Source: Nocardiopsis sp. N85
GTDB lineage: Bacteria; Actinomycetota; Actinomycetes; Streptosporangiales; Streptosporangiaceae
DNA length: 64,000 nucleotides
Assembly (NCBI RefSeq): GCF_028882275.1
Contig: NZ_JARBUT010000003.1
Location: forward strand, 62,001 to 126,000
Direction: 5' to 3'
Positions 1 to 10,200 of this stretch are shown here, one piece after another. The translations under genes and the position numbers were made by a program. The first letter of the stretch is position 1. The number at the start of each line of letters is the position of its first letter. Under the pieces are notes generated by a model that had not been told where the DNA came from, did no database searches, and was given only the letters and a program-made list of their open reading frames with translations.

Positions 1-429
1 ATGGAGGCCGTGTTCACGCGGTGCGTCCTGGAACTCAAGGAACGGGGGCGGACCGTACTGCTGTCCAGCCACATCCTGTCCGAGGTCGAGAAGCTCTGCG
101 ACACCGTCACGATCATCCGCCAGGGCCGGACCGTGGAATCGGGGACCCTGGAGGACCTGCGACACCTCACCCGGTCCTCGGTCCGGGCCACGGTCATCGG
201 CGACCCCCGCGCCCTGGGGGCGCTGACCGGCGTGCACGATCTCGCCGCCGACGGCGACCGGGTCTCCTTCGACGTGGACAACGAACACGTCGACACCGTC
301 ATGCGCGCGCTCACCGCGCTGGGCGTGCGCTCCCTGGTGAGCAATCCGCCCTCGCTCGAAGAGCTGTTCATGCGCCACTACGGCGACGAGACGGCCGTCC
401 TCGACGGTGACGGGGGAAACGCGAAATGA
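1..429 (+). CDS. ABC transporter ATP-binding protein, C-terminal part (5' end outside window)
   Basis: This is the last 142 residues of an ABC-2 type exporter ATPase; the Walker A, signature and Walker B regions lie upstream of the window. The H-loop is visible near residues 20-27 (LLSSHILSEVE), followed by the usual switch region and a C-terminal domain ending in SLEELFMRHYGDE, typical of DrrA-like exporter ATPases. The Met at base 1 is therefore internal, not a start. Its stop overlaps the ATG of the following permease (ATGA), so the two are translationally coupled and should form one exporter that moves an unknown, probably hydrophobic, substrate or drug out of the cell. Confidence 0.9.
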   Translation: MEAVFTRCVLELKERGRTVLLSSHILSEVEKLCDTVTIIRQGRTVESGTLEDLRHLTRSSVRATVIGDPRALGALTGVHDLAADGDRVSFDVDNEHVDTVMRALTALGVRSLVSNPPSLEELFMRHYGDETAVLDGDGGNAK

Positions 430-2024
430 GCGCCCTCACCGGCACCGGGACGCTCACCCGGTTCATTCTGCGTCGCGACCGCGTCCGCCTGTCGGTATGG
501 ACGCTCTCCCTGGTCGGCGTCACCGCCATGACCGTCCCCACCCTCGACGAGACGTTCTCGACCCCCGCCCAGCGCCAGGCGCGGGCGGCTCTCATGGAGA
601 CGCCCACCGGTGTCGTCTTCGGCGGTCCGGGTTACGGGCTGGACGACTACACGCTCGGTCCGATGATGGTCAACGAGATGACCATGAGCCTGCTCATCGC
701 CCTGGCCGTGATGAGCATCCTGCACGTGATCCGCCACACCCGGGCGGAGGAGGAGAGCGGACGGGCCGAGCTGCTGCGGGCCGGGGTCCTGGGCTCCGGC
801 GCCCAGATGACGGCGGCGCTGGTCACCATCGCCTCGATCAACCTGCTCATCGGCGGACTGACCGGTGCCGTCATGGCCGGCTACGGCCTGGAGACCGTCG
901 ACTCGCTGGTCTACGGCCTGGGCCTGGGGCTGGCCGGACTCACCTTCGGGGCGATCACCGCGGTGTGCGCCCAGCTCACCGAACACGGAAGGGCCGCCTC
1001 CGGACTGGCGTTCCTGGCCGTCGGCGTCCTGTTCATGGCCCGGGTGGTCGGCGACCTGGCGGAGGAGGGCGGCAACGCCCTGTCCTGGGCGTCCCCGTTC
1101 GCCTGGGTACAGCAGACACGGATCTTCGACGACCCTCGCTGGTGGCCCATGGCCCTGTACCCGCTGGCCATCGCCCTCCTGTTCGGTGTCGCCTACGCGC
1201 TGGCCCGACGCCGGGACCTGGGCGCCGGGCTGATCCCGGGCCGCCCGGGGCCGGCCGAGGCCGGACCCCTGCTGAACGGGGTCCTCGCGCTCCACCTGCG
1301 TCAGCAGCGCGGGGCGATCATCGCCTGGAGCGTGGCGGTCTTCCTGTTCGCCATCTCCTTCGGCACGCTCGCCACCGAGGTCGAGGGGATGCTCGAACAG
1401 AACCCCGACATCGTCGCGCTCCTGGGTGACGCCTCCGACGACGCCACCGCGGGCTTCCTGAGCGTCATGTCGGGCTACGTGATCATGGCGGCGGGGGCCT
1501 ACGCGGCACTGTCGGTCCTGCGCGCCCGGTCCGAGGAGACGGCCGGGCGGGCCGAGGTGGTGCTGGCCACCGCGGTCGGCCGGATCCGCTGGTACGGCGC
1601 CGCGCTGGCGGTGAGCGTGCTGTCGGCGACCCTCATCGTGGTCCTGGGCGGCCTGGGCATCGGCATCGGCGCGTTCGCCGTCACCGACGACTCCTCGTGG
1701 ATCGGCACCATGCTGGAGGCGGTGCTGTCGCAGCTGCCGATGGCCCTGGCGTTCGGCGCGCTGTCCGCCCTGGTCGTGGGGGTGGCGCCGCGGTTGACCT
1801 CGCTGGTGTGGGTGTGGCTGGGTTACAGCGTCTTCGCCACCATGCTCGGCGCGCTCCTGGGCATGCCGGACTGGGCGCTGGAGCTGAGCGCGTTCGGGAT
1901 CCTGCCTCGACCGCCGCTGGACGACTTCGACGTCGTCCCGGTGGCGATCGCGTCGGCCGTGGTCGTCGCCGCCTTCGCGGCCGCGCTGGCGGGCTTCCGC
2001 CGCCGTGACCTGACCACCGCCTGA
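426..2024 (+). CDS. ABC-2 type transporter permease (antibiotic-exporter family)
   Basis: 532-residue polytopic membrane protein with about twelve hydrophobic segments in two similar halves, each opening with a basic cytoplasmic stretch (FILRRDRVRLSVW near the N-terminus, LHLRQQRGAIIAWS near residue 290). This two-repeat architecture and length fit the family annotated as exporters of polyketide antibiotics. The start ATG overlaps the stop of the upstream ATPase by four bases, so the pair should assemble one exporter. The substrate cannot be deduced. A hairpin follows the stop. Confidence 0.9.
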   Translation: MSALTGTGTLTRFILRRDRVRLSVWTLSLVGVTAMTVPTLDETFSTPAQRQARAALMETPTGVVFGGPGYGLDDYTLGPMMVNEMTMSLLIALAVMSILHVIRHTRAEEESGRAELLRAGVLGSGAQMTAALVTIASINLLIGGLTGAVMAGYGLETVDSLVYGLGLGLAGLTFGAITAVCAQLTEHGRAASGLAFLAVGVLFMARVVGDLAEEGGNALSWASPFAWVQQTRIFDDPRWWPMALYPLAIALLFGVAYALARRRDLGAGLIPGRPGPAEAGPLLNGVLALHLRQQRGAIIAWSVAVFLFAISFGTLATEVEGMLEQNPDIVALLGDASDDATAGFLSVMSGYVIMAAGAYAALSVLRARSEETAGRAEVVLATAVGRIRWYGAALAVSVLSATLIVVLGGLGIGIGAFAVTDDSSWIGTMLEAVLSQLPMALAFGALSALVVGVAPRLTSLVWVWLGYSVFATMLGALLGMPDWALELSAFGILPRPPLDDFDVVPVAIASAVVVAAFAAALAGFRRRDLTTA

Positions 2025-2032
2025 TCCGCGCC

Positions 2033-2058
2033 GTCCCCGGGACCCTCGTCCCGGGGAC
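2033..2058. terminator. Bidirectional hairpin between convergent genes
   Basis: A perfect 10-bp inverted repeat (GTCCCCGGGA / TCCCGGGGAC) with a 6-base loop lies in the 44-base gap between the convergent permease and the VTT protein gene. There is no T-tract, as is common for actinobacterial terminators. Confidence 0.6.
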
Positions 2059-2068
2059 CGCGCGCGGT

Positions 2069-2539
2069 TCAGGGGAGGAAGGACAGCCCCCAGGCGGGGG
2101 CGAGGACGATGACGAGGAAACGGGCGGTGCGGGTGGCGAGGGTGACCACCGAGAACAGGACGACGTTCATCCGCACCACACCCGCCAGCACGGAGACCAC
2201 CATGAACGGCGGGATGCTGGCGAAGGAGCTGAGGGCCAGCAGGCCCACGCCCCACAGCGGGCGCTCCTCGGCGCGGCGACGCCATCGGGCGGCCCGCTCG
2301 GTCCACTTGCCCGGGGTCTCGGTCCTGCGCCGCAGCCACGGCGCCGAGAGGGTTCCCCGGCCCGCGTAGTAGTAGGGCAGTTTGCCCAGGGTCTGCCCCA
2401 GCCCGGCGGCGACCGCCATGGCGACCAGGGCCCCGTCGTCGGTCAAGGCGACGGCGCCCAACAGGTAGACCTCGATGCTGAGGACCGGGACCAGCCCGGC
2501 CGCGAGGGCGACGACGAAGGCCAGCCCGGTCTCGACCAC
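2069..2539 (-). CDS. Small membrane protein, VTT/DedA-like (YqaA type)
   Basis: 156-residue protein with a GTG start. It has an N-terminal hydrophobic pair (residues 1-50), a central basic amphipathic stretch (RRRTETPGKWTERAARWRRR, about 70-90) and two C-terminal membrane segments. The G-x-x-x-G rich first half with LGKLPYYYAGR and the FASIPPFMVVSVLAG segment resemble VTT-domain (SNARE-associated/DedA) proteins, which have been linked to lipid scrambling. It starts 16 bases after the rlmN stop, so it is probably co-transcribed with rlmN. Function is otherwise unknown. Confidence 0.7.
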   Translation of the reverse strand: MVETGLAFVVALAAGLVPVLSIEVYLLGAVALTDDGALVAMAVAAGLGQTLGKLPYYYAGRGTLSAPWLRRRTETPGKWTERAARWRRRAEERPLWGVGLLALSSFASIPPFMVVSVLAGVVRMNVVLFSVVTLATRTARFLVIVLAPAWGLSFLP

Positions 2540-2555
2540 CGTGGACCCGGCCGGG

Positions 2556-3653
2556 TCAGCTCTCGGTGGCCGCGAGCTGGCCGCAGGCCCCGTCGATCTC
2601 CTGGCCGCGCGTGTCGCGCACGGTCACCGAGACGCCGTGCGCCTGGAGGCGACGGACGAACTCGCGCTCGTCCTCCGGTCGGGACGCCGTCCACTTCGAC
2701 CCCGGCGTGGGGTTGAGCGGGATGAGGTTGACGTGCACCAGGTGACCCCTGAGCAGCTTCCCGAGCAGGTCGGCCCGCCACGCCTGGTCGTTGATGTCCT
2801 TGATGAGCGCGTACTCGATGGACACCCGGCGGCCGGTCGTGCCGGCGTAGCGCCAGGCGGAGTCGAGCACCTCGGCGACCTTCCAGCGGGTGTTGATCGG
2901 CACCAGCTCGTCGCGCAGCTCGTCGTCGGGGGCGTGCAGCGAGATCGCCAGGCGCACCTGCATCCTCTCGGCGATGAGCTTGTCGATCGCCGGGACCAGA
3001 CCGACCGTGGACACGGTGACGCCGCGCTGGGAGATGCCCAGCCCGTTGGGGACCGGGTCGGTGATGCGGCGCACCGTCTCCAGGACCCGCTTGTAGTTGG
3101 CCATGGGCTCGCCCATGCCCATGAACACGATGTTGCTGATCCGCCCCGGACCGCCGGCGACCTCGCCGCGGGCCAGGTCGCGGGCGCTGGCGACGACCTG
3201 CTCCACGATCTCGCCGGTGGACAGGTTGCGGGTGAGACCCGCCTGTCCGGTGGCGCAGAAGGGGCAGTTCATGCCGCAGCCGGCCTGTGAGGAGATGCAC
3301 AGGGTGACGCGGTCCGGGTAGCGCATCAGCACCGACTCGAACAGCACCCCGTCGAACGCCTTCCACAGGGTCTTGCGGGTCATCCCCTTGTCACAGGTGA
3401 TGTGCTTGACCGGGGTGAGGAGTCGGGGCAGCAGCGCCTCGCCCAGCTTCTCGCGGGACTCGGCGGGCAGGTCGGTCATGGCCGAGGTGTCCGACTCCAG
3501 GCCGCCGAAGTAGTGCTTGGCGATCTGCTTGGCCCGGAAGGGCTTCTCCCCCAGTTCCGCGACGACCCGCGCCCGCTCTTCGGGGCTGAGGTCCGCCAGG
3601 TGCCGGGGCGGTTTGGCACGGCGGGGGGCGACAAAGGTGAGCTCGGCGGGCAT
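2556..3653 (-). CDS. rlmN: 23S rRNA (adenine2503-C2)-methyltransferase RlmN
   Basis: 365-residue radical-SAM enzyme that methylates C2 of A2503 in 23S rRNA (and A37 of some tRNAs), tuning the peptidyl transferase centre. The CxxxCxxC cluster motif CGMNCPFC sits at residues 126-133, and the C-terminal methyl-carrying cysteine is in DGACGQL near residue 357. The N-terminal accessory domain ([20 protein letters not shown]) is complete and the length is normal. The VTT gene follows closely on the same strand. Confidence 0.95.
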   Translation of the reverse strand: MPAELTFVAPRRAKPPRHLADLSPEERARVVAELGEKPFRAKQIAKHYFGGLESDTSAMTDLPAESREKLGEALLPRLLTPVKHITCDKGMTRKTLWKAFDGVLFESVLMRYPDRVTLCISSQAGCGMNCPFCATGQAGLTRNLSTGEIVEQVVASARDLARGEVAGGPGRISNIVFMGMGEPMANYKRVLETVRRITDPVPNGLGISQRGVTVSTVGLVPAIDKLIAERMQVRLAISLHAPDDELRDELVPINTRWKVAEVLDSAWRYAGTTGRRVSIEYALIKDINDQAWRADLLGKLLRGHLVHVNLIPLNPTPGSKWTASRPEDEREFVRRLQAHGVSVTVRDTRGQEIDGACGQLAATES

Positions 3654-3839
3654 AGAGAGTCCGTAAGGGATGGAGTCGATGGTCTCGGCCCGGTGCGGAA
3701 GGCGGCGGCTCGTGTCGTTATACGACCTATACGCGGCTGCGGTGCGGCTCCGCCTGTCAGGGCACTACCGTCGATTCTACGCACTGTGCGGACGGGTCGG
3801 TTCGGGCCCGATGGCGTCGATCGGCACGCGGGAGGGCCG

Positions 3840-4925
3840 GTGACAGGGATCGAGGTCCTGCTCGACGAGATCAGCCCTTATCAGAGCCGCCGTGTCGTCG
3901 TCGAATGCGACTCTCGGACCACGGCCGCCTACCTGTTGGACGCCCGTGGGCGCATCCGGGTCCCGGTATGGCTGGCCAACCACGAGATCGCCCCGCGCAC
4001 GAGTGAGGGCGGCGGCCTGTTCGAGGGCCGGGCGCCGCTCATGCCCGAGGGGCACACCAAGCATCCACAGGGACGCCCCCGGTTCGACCCCTCGTGCCTG
4101 CGGGCCGTGTGGTTCGAGGAGGGCGACGGGGTCGCCCTGGTCGACGAGGAGGGTCTGCTCGCGGTCATCCCCGGGTGGGCCGAGGCGGACAGCGGGCTGC
4201 CCGGCTACGCGCGCGAGGCGATCGGTCGCAGCGCCTACGCCTGGGAGCTGGACCCGTTCAAGGGACAGTTGTGGCCGCGCGTGGTGCACGCCGAGGCCTA
4301 CTGGGACTGGCGGCGGGCCTCTGGGGCGTGGCGCAGCGTGCAGCGCACCGTGCTGGGCCACCTCAACCGGACCGTGGGCGAGGCGGGCCACTACTGGGAC
4401 GTGTCCGACGGCCACCCGCCGCTGTTGCGGGTCTCGGAACGCCCGCCCACCGAGCACCGGCCGTTCACGATCCTGTCGACCGTGGGCATGTGCGGGCAGA
4501 GGATGCCCACCCTGGACCGGTACATGGCCGACACCTCCCGCTACGCGCGGGTGGAACTGGCCCTGGCCACGACCATGCCCGCGCATCACGCCGCGCGGAT
4601 CTTCCGCTGGATCGGGGCCTTCCCCTGGCGGGCGGTGACCTGGTTCGGTACCGGGCACACGGTGAAGTGGCTGGACAACCCCGAGGACCGGGCGATGCGT
4701 CGGGGCGCGGGCGCCGTGTTGTTGTTGGAGGACCCCTCCTCCCTGGTCACCCGCGCCGACCACGTGCCGCCCGACACGTCGGGGCTGTCCTTCCAGGGCG
4801 ACCCGGTGCGGTGGCTGTGGATCGTGCCGATCACCCGGCCCGAGCACCTGTTCGCCAAGGAGCACGACAGCGCGACCCTGGTGGAGAAGCTCGCCGCGGA
4901 GGGCCGCAGCTGGGTGCTGTCGTAA
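3840..4925 (+). CDS. Suppressor-of-fused (SUFU) domain protein
   Basis: 361 residues from a GTG start preceded by GGAGGG (3831-3836). The open frame runs further upstream, but that part overlaps the start of rlmN on the other strand and has no RBS, so I chose the GTG. The N-terminal half is a predicted substrate-free domain rich in W/Y/G; the C-terminal half (from about residue 190, RPFTILSTVGMCGQRMP) resembles bacterial SUFU domains (Pfam SUFU), including a run of alternating hydrophobics and a TWFGTGHTVKW segment. No signal peptide or membrane segment is seen. Bacterial SUFU proteins are often linked to polymorphic toxin immunity, but no toxin gene is visible nearby, so its role is open. 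Confidence 0.7.
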   Translation: MTGIEVLLDEISPYQSRRVVVECDSRTTAAYLLDARGRIRVPVWLANHEIAPRTSEGGGLFEGRAPLMPEGHTKHPQGRPRFDPSCLRAVWFEEGDGVALVDEEGLLAVIPGWAEADSGLPGYAREAIGRSAYAWELDPFKGQLWPRVVHAEAYWDWRRASGAWRSVQRTVLGHLNRTVGEAGHYWDVSDGHPPLLRVSERPPTEHRPFTILSTVGMCGQRMPTLDRYMADTSRYARVELALATTMPAHHAARIFRWIGAFPWRAVTWFGTGHTVKWLDNPEDRAMRRGAGAVLLLEDPSSLVTRADHVPPDTSGLSFQGDPVRWLWIVPITRPEHLFAKEHDSATLVEKLAAEGRSWVLS

Positions 4926-4992
4926 AGGCTTCGACACCCGCTCCGTGACCCGGGATGATCGCCCGGGAGCGGATCACGGGCACGGGGCGGGC

Positions 4993-6228
4993 ATGACGGG
5001 CATCGAGGAGACCGGGCGCGCGACCGGGATGGGTGCGCCGCTGCGGTACGGCCCCTTCCGGGCCCTGGCCACGGGTCGACTGCTGATGTCCCTGGGCAAC
5101 GGGCTGGCCAACGTCGCGCTGGCGTTCGCCGTACTGGACGTGACCGGTTCCCCGCTCCACGTCGGTCTGGTGGTCGGCGCGCGTTCGATCGCGAACATCG
5201 TCCTGCTGCTGGTGGGCGGGATCATCGCGGACCGGCTCCCCCGTTCCCTGGTGTTGCGCGGCGGGTGCGCGCTGGCCGCCCTCTCCCAGGGGGTGCTGGG
5301 CGCCGCCCTGCTGACGGGGGCGGCGTCGCTGCCGCTCATGGTGGTCCTGAGCCTGGTGAACGGGGCCGCGGCGGCGGTGAACCTGCCCGCGGCCGCCGCG
5401 CTGACCTCGCAGACGGTGCCCCGTTCCCTGCTCCAGCAGGCCAACGCGGTCATCCGGCTGGCGGGCAACGGCGGGACGGTCATGGGGTTGTCCCTGGGCG
5501 GAGCGGCGGTGGCGTTCGTCGGCCCGGGGTGGTCGATCACCTTCGACGCCGTCCTGTACGCGCTGGCCGGAGCGGCGTTCCTGACGCTGCGGATCCCGGC
5601 GGGCGAACGCGGCGCGGAACGCGCGAACGTGCTGCGCGACCTGGTGGAGGGCTGGCGCGAGTTCACCGCCCGGTCCTGGGTGTGGATCGTCGTCGCGCAG
5701 TTCACGGTGACCAACGCGGCCTGGTCGGCGTCGGTGGCGGTGCTGGGGCCGGCGATCGCCGACGAGACCTTCGGCCGGGCCACGTGGGGGCTGATCCTGG
5801 CCGCGCAGAGCGCCGGGATGCTGGCGGGCGGGTTCCTGGCGGCCCGGTGGCTGCCGCGCCGCGCCCTCGTGTTCGGGGTGTCGCTGGTCGCGGTCCAGGC
5901 GGTGCCGCTGTACGCCCTGTCCCTACCGGCCTCGCCGCTGCCGCTGCTCGCGGCCATGTTCGTCTCGGGGATGGCCATGGAGCAGTTCGAGGTGGCCTGG
6001 AACGTCTCGGTGCAGGAGAACGTGCCGGCGGACCGGCTGTCCCGGGTGTACTCCTACGACGCCCTGGGATCGTTCGCGGCGCTGCCGATCGGGCAGATCG
6101 CGATCGGCCCGGTGGCGGCCGCGGTGGGACCGGGCCCGGCGCTGAAGCTGACGGCCGCGCTGACCGTGGCGGCCGCCCTGATGGCGCTGGCCGTTCCGGG
6201 CGTGCGCCGCCTGCGCCGACTCCCGTGA
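4993..6228 (+). CDS. MFS transporter
   Basis: 411-residue major facilitator protein with about twelve membrane segments. The ATG at 4993 is preceded by a G-rich stretch (GGGGCGGG); an upstream in-frame start at 4945 would add 16 residues of low-complexity sequence. The N-terminal half carries the loop-2/3 motif region (GGIIADRLPRSLVLRGG, about residues 75-92), and FRALATGRLLMSLGNG at the N-terminus is typical of the MFS_3/enterobactin-exporter-like DHA group. Substrate unknown. It is followed after 15 bases by a convergent BlaI-type repressor gene. Confidence 0.9.
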   Translation: MTGIEETGRATGMGAPLRYGPFRALATGRLLMSLGNGLANVALAFAVLDVTGSPLHVGLVVGARSIANIVLLLVGGIIADRLPRSLVLRGGCALAALSQGVLGAALLTGAASLPLMVVLSLVNGAAAAVNLPAAAALTSQTVPRSLLQQANAVIRLAGNGGTVMGLSLGGAAVAFVGPGWSITFDAVLYALAGAAFLTLRIPAGERGAERANVLRDLVEGWREFTARSWVWIVVAQFTVTNAAWSASVAVLGPAIADETFGRATWGLILAAQSAGMLAGGFLAARWLPRRALVFGVSLVAVQAVPLYALSLPASPLPLLAAMFVSGMAMEQFEVAWNVSVQENVPADRLSRVYSYDALGSFAALPIGQIAIGPVAAAVGPGPALKLTAALTVAAALMALAVPGVRRLRRLP

Positions 6229-6243
6229 CCCGGCCCGGGGTCC

Positions 6244-6618
6244 CTAGCTGGCGACGCCCCGGTTGAGGCGGACCTGGCTGAGCACCCGGTGGAAGTGGGC
6301 CATCTCCTCGTCGCTGAAGCGTTCGACGAAGCTGCGCAGGGTCGCCTCGGGCCCGGGGCCGGTGTCGAGGATCTCGTCCATGACCCGCGCGGTGTACTCG
6401 GCGTGGGACTCGCGCGGCCAGTACACCCAGGCGCGACCGCGCTTCTCCCGGTCCAGCAGGCCCTTGTTGAAGAGGATCCCGGCGACCGTCATGACCGTCG
6501 TGTAGGCGATCTCGCGGTCGTAGACCATCGTCTCGTGGATGAGCCGCACCGGCAGCGGTTCGTCGGAGCGCCACAGCGCGTCCATGATGGCGGCTTCCAG
6601 TTCCCCCAGGCCCTTCAT
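6244..6618 (-). CDS. BlaI/MecI/CopY family transcriptional repressor
   Basis: 124 residues from the ATG at 6618, which has a GGAGAA RBS 5 bases upstream; the open frame extends 35 residues further but without family similarity. The N-terminal winged helix is clear: GELEAAIMDALWRSDEPLPVR, then TTVMTVAGILFNKGLLDREKRGRAW split over about residues 35-62. The C-terminal helices probably dimerise. In this family, repressors are released by proteolysis through a BlaR/MecR M56 peptidase. No such gene is adjacent, so the partner, if any, is elsewhere. Confidence 0.85.
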   Translation of the reverse strand: MKGLGELEAAIMDALWRSDEPLPVRLIHETMVYDREIAYTTVMTVAGILFNKGLLDREKRGRAWVYWPRESHAEYTARVMDEILDTGPGPEATLRSFVERFSDEEMAHFHRVLSQVRLNRGVAS

Positions 6619-7285
6619 GGGCTTCTCCCACCCCTGCCGTGATCCTCTGTGCGCGTATCGCGATCTTGGCACGGGAGGCGCTCCGGCGTGGGAGAACTCC
6701 GAAGAGCGCACAGATCCGTACATCCTCGGCGCGGTTCACCGGCGTTTCACGAGCGCGGCCGACCGTTACAGGAGGGAAAGGTGGTGGGGACGGTGGAAGA
6801 GTGCGACGACCGGGCCCGGGTCCCATCGCTCCCGCTGGGAACGTCGGCGATGGGACCCGGCCGTCCTGCCCGGTCGCTTGCACCCACTCCGACGGGGCGA
6901 CGCGGGATCGGGTTCCCGGGGAATCTCGACATCGAGAGTGGTACAGAACACATCGACGCCGGCCGATGGCGGACAACGGGTTCACACTTCAGAAAGCCCA
7001 CAAACACCCATAAACCAGACAGGTCGAGCACGTTACGCATAGTTACCGGCACGTAGTGGCAAGGGGATTGTGAAAAAATGTTAGCTATCTCCTAGTTTCA
7101 ACAAGGCTCGTGTTCCCCGAGAGGATGCCGGTACAAGTAGCCTGGTACCCGACGAGTGCCGGCCTGGTCAGACTGGCCTTCCGCCATGCGGAGAGCCCCT
7201 TGTTCGTTCGTTGAGCCCGCCAGCCGGCAGCCACCCGTCTTCCTACACATTGACAAGCGAGCTGCGGAAGTGGGCGATCTCCGCC
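6619..7285. other. Intergenic region between blaI-type gene and kgd; no gene seen
   Basis: Divergent upstream region of about 670 bases. No open frame here has family features or a good RBS. The part from about 6960 to 7090 is noticeably richer in A+T than its surroundings and contains TTGTGAAAAAATGTTAGC; it probably holds the kgd promoter, but I cannot assign -35/-10 boxes with confidence. Confidence 0.5.
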
Positions 7286-10200
7286 GTGTCGTCTGAGGCG
7301 TCTCAACCCCTGACAGACTTCGGTCCCAACGAGTGGTTGGTCGAGGAGCTTTATCAGAAGTACTTGAACGACCCGAACGCGGTCGACAAGGCCTGGTGGA
7401 ACTTCTTCGCGGACTACAAGACCGCGGAGGCGGCCGGTGCGAAGGGCGGGGGTGCCACCGCCAAGGCGCAGAGTGGCACGACCCCCGCCGCCACCACCGC
7501 CACCGCCGCACCCGAGAAGAAGAAGCCCGCCGCGCCGGCCCCCGCCAAGGCGGCCGAGAACGCGGACGAGGCCCTTCGGGTCGACGAGGAGCGACTGCGC
7601 GGAGCAACCGCGCGCACCGCGACCAACATGGAGTCGAGCCTGACCATGCCCACCGCGACGAGTGTGCGCGCGGTGCCGGTCAAGCTCCTCTTCGACAACC
7701 GGATCGTCATCAACAACCATCTCCGGCGCGGCCGCGGTGGGAAGGTCTCCTTCACCCACCTCATCGGCTACGCCATGGTCAAGGCCCTGGAGGCCATGCC
7801 CGAGATGAACCACTCCTACACGGAGATCGATGGCAAGCCCGGTGTCGCCAAGCCCAAGCACGTGAACTTCGGCCTGGCGATCGACCTCCAGAAGCCGGAC
7901 GGTTCCCGTCAGCTGGTCGTGCCCTCCATCAAGAAGTCCGACGAGATGGACTTCATGGAGTTCTGGAGCGGCTACGAGGACCTGGTCCGCAAGGCCCGCA
8001 CCAACAAGCTGGGCGTGCCCGACTTCCAGGGCACCACCATCAGCCTCACCAACCCCGGCGGCATCGGCACCGTGCACTCGGTCCCGCGCCTCATGCCGGG
8101 CCAGGGCACCATCCTGGGCGTCGGCGCGATGGAGTACCCGGCCGAGTTCCAGGGCGCGTCCGCCGACACGCTGGCCGAGCTGGGCATCAGCAAGGTCATG
8201 ACGCTGACCTCCACCTACGACCACCGCATCATCCAGGGTGCGCAGTCGGGTGAGTTCCTGCGCCGCATCCACCAGCTGCTGCTGGGCGAGAACGGTTTCT
8301 ACGACGAGATCTTCAACTCGCTGCGGATCCCGTACGAGCCGGTCCGCTGGGTGCAGGACATCCACGTCAACACGGCCACCCAGCTCGACAAGACCACCCG
8401 GGTCCAGGAGCTGATCCACGCCTACCGCGTGCGCGGCCACCTCATGGCCGACACCAACCCGCTCGACCACGAGCAGCGCAAGCACCCGGACCTGGACGTG
8501 CTCCAGCACGGCCTGACCCTGTGGGACCTGGACCGCGAGTTCCCGACCGGGGGCTTCGGCGGCAAGCAGGTCATGAAGCTGCGCGACATCCTGGGCGTGC
8601 TGCGCGACACCTACTGCCGCACGGTGGGTATCGAGTACATGCACATCCAGAGCCCGGAGGAGCGGGAGTGGATCCAGGCGCACGTCGAGCGCGAGCACGA
8701 GAAGCTCGAACGTGACGAGCAGCTCCACATCCTGCACCGGCTCAACAGCGCCGAGGCGTTCGAGACCTTCCTACAGACCAAGTACGTGGGTCAGAAGCGC
8801 TTCTCCCTGGAGGGCGGCGAGTCCCTCATCCCGCTGCTCGACGGTGTGATCTCCAAGGCCGCCAAGGGCGGGCTGGACGAGGCCATGATCGGTATGGCCC
8901 ACCGCGGTCGCCTCAACGTGCTGGCCAACATCTGCGACAAGTCCTACGGGCAGATCTTCGGTGAGTTCGAGGGCAACCTCGACCCGCGCAGCGCGCACGG
9001 CTCCGGTGACGTCAAGTACCACCTGGGCACCGAGGGCGTCTTCCAGACCCGCGAGGGCGAGAAGATCCAGATCTCCCTGGCCGCGAACCCGTCCCACCTG
9101 GAGACCGTCGACCCGGTCCTGGAGGGCATCGTCCGCGCCAAGCAGGACCTGCTCGACAAGGGCCCGCACGGCTTCACGGTGCTGCCGATCCTCATCCACG
9201 GTGACGCGGCGTTCGCCGGGCAGGGCGTGGTCGCCGAGACCCTCAACCTGTCCCAGCTGCGGGGTTACCGCACGGGCGGCACGGTCCACATCATCGTGAA
9301 CAACCAGGTCGGCTTCACCACCTCGCCGTCCGACAGCCGTTCCAGCGTCTACGCCACCGACGTGGCGCGGATGGTGCAGGCGCCGATCTTCCACGTCAAC
9401 GGGGACGACCCCGAGGCCGTGGTCCGGGTCGCGCACCTGGCCTTCTCCTACCGCCAGGCGTTCAACAAGGACGTCGTCATCGACCTCGTCTGCTACCGGC
9501 GCCGCGGCCACAACGAGGGGGACAACCCCGAGTTCACCCAGCCGCTGATGTACAACGTCATCGACGCCAAGCGCTCCACCCGCAAGCTGTACACCGAGGC
9601 CCTCATCGGCCGCGGCGACATCACGGTGGAGGAGGCCGAGTCGGCGCTGCGCGACTACCAGACCGAACTGGAGCGCGCCTTCACGGAGACCCGTGAGGCC
9701 GACAGGAAGCCGATCGAGCCGGGTGCCGTGGTCAAGCCCGAGGTGTTCACCGAGGGCCGCCTGGACCACTCCTCCGTGGAGACCGCGATCAGCGCGGAGG
9801 CGGTCAAGCGGATCATCGACACCCAGGTGAACATGCCCGAGGGCTTCACCCCGCACCCGCGGTTGGCCCCGCAGCTGACCCGCCGGGCGACGATGGTCGA
9901 GAACGACGCGGTGGACTGGGCGACCGGCGAGCTGCTGGCCTTCGGCGGACTGCTGCTGGACGAGCACCCGATCCGCCTGATCGGCCAGGACAGCCGCCGC
10001 GGTACCTTCGGTCAGCGACACGCCGCCCTGGTGGACCGCGAGACCGGCGAGCCCTACACGCCGCTCAAGCAGTTCGACAACGGCACCGTGAAGTTCCACG
10101 TCCACGACTCGCTGCTGAGCGAGTACGCGGCGCTGGGCTTCGAGTACGGCTACTCGCTCACCCGCCCCGAGGCGCTGGTGATGTGGGAGGCGCAGTTCGG

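Noticed and set aside
378-2339. Very long minus-strand open frame across the ABC permease
   Set aside because: Its translation is Arg/Gly/His/Gln-rich with no domain; it mirrors the permease codons on the other strand in high-G+C DNA.
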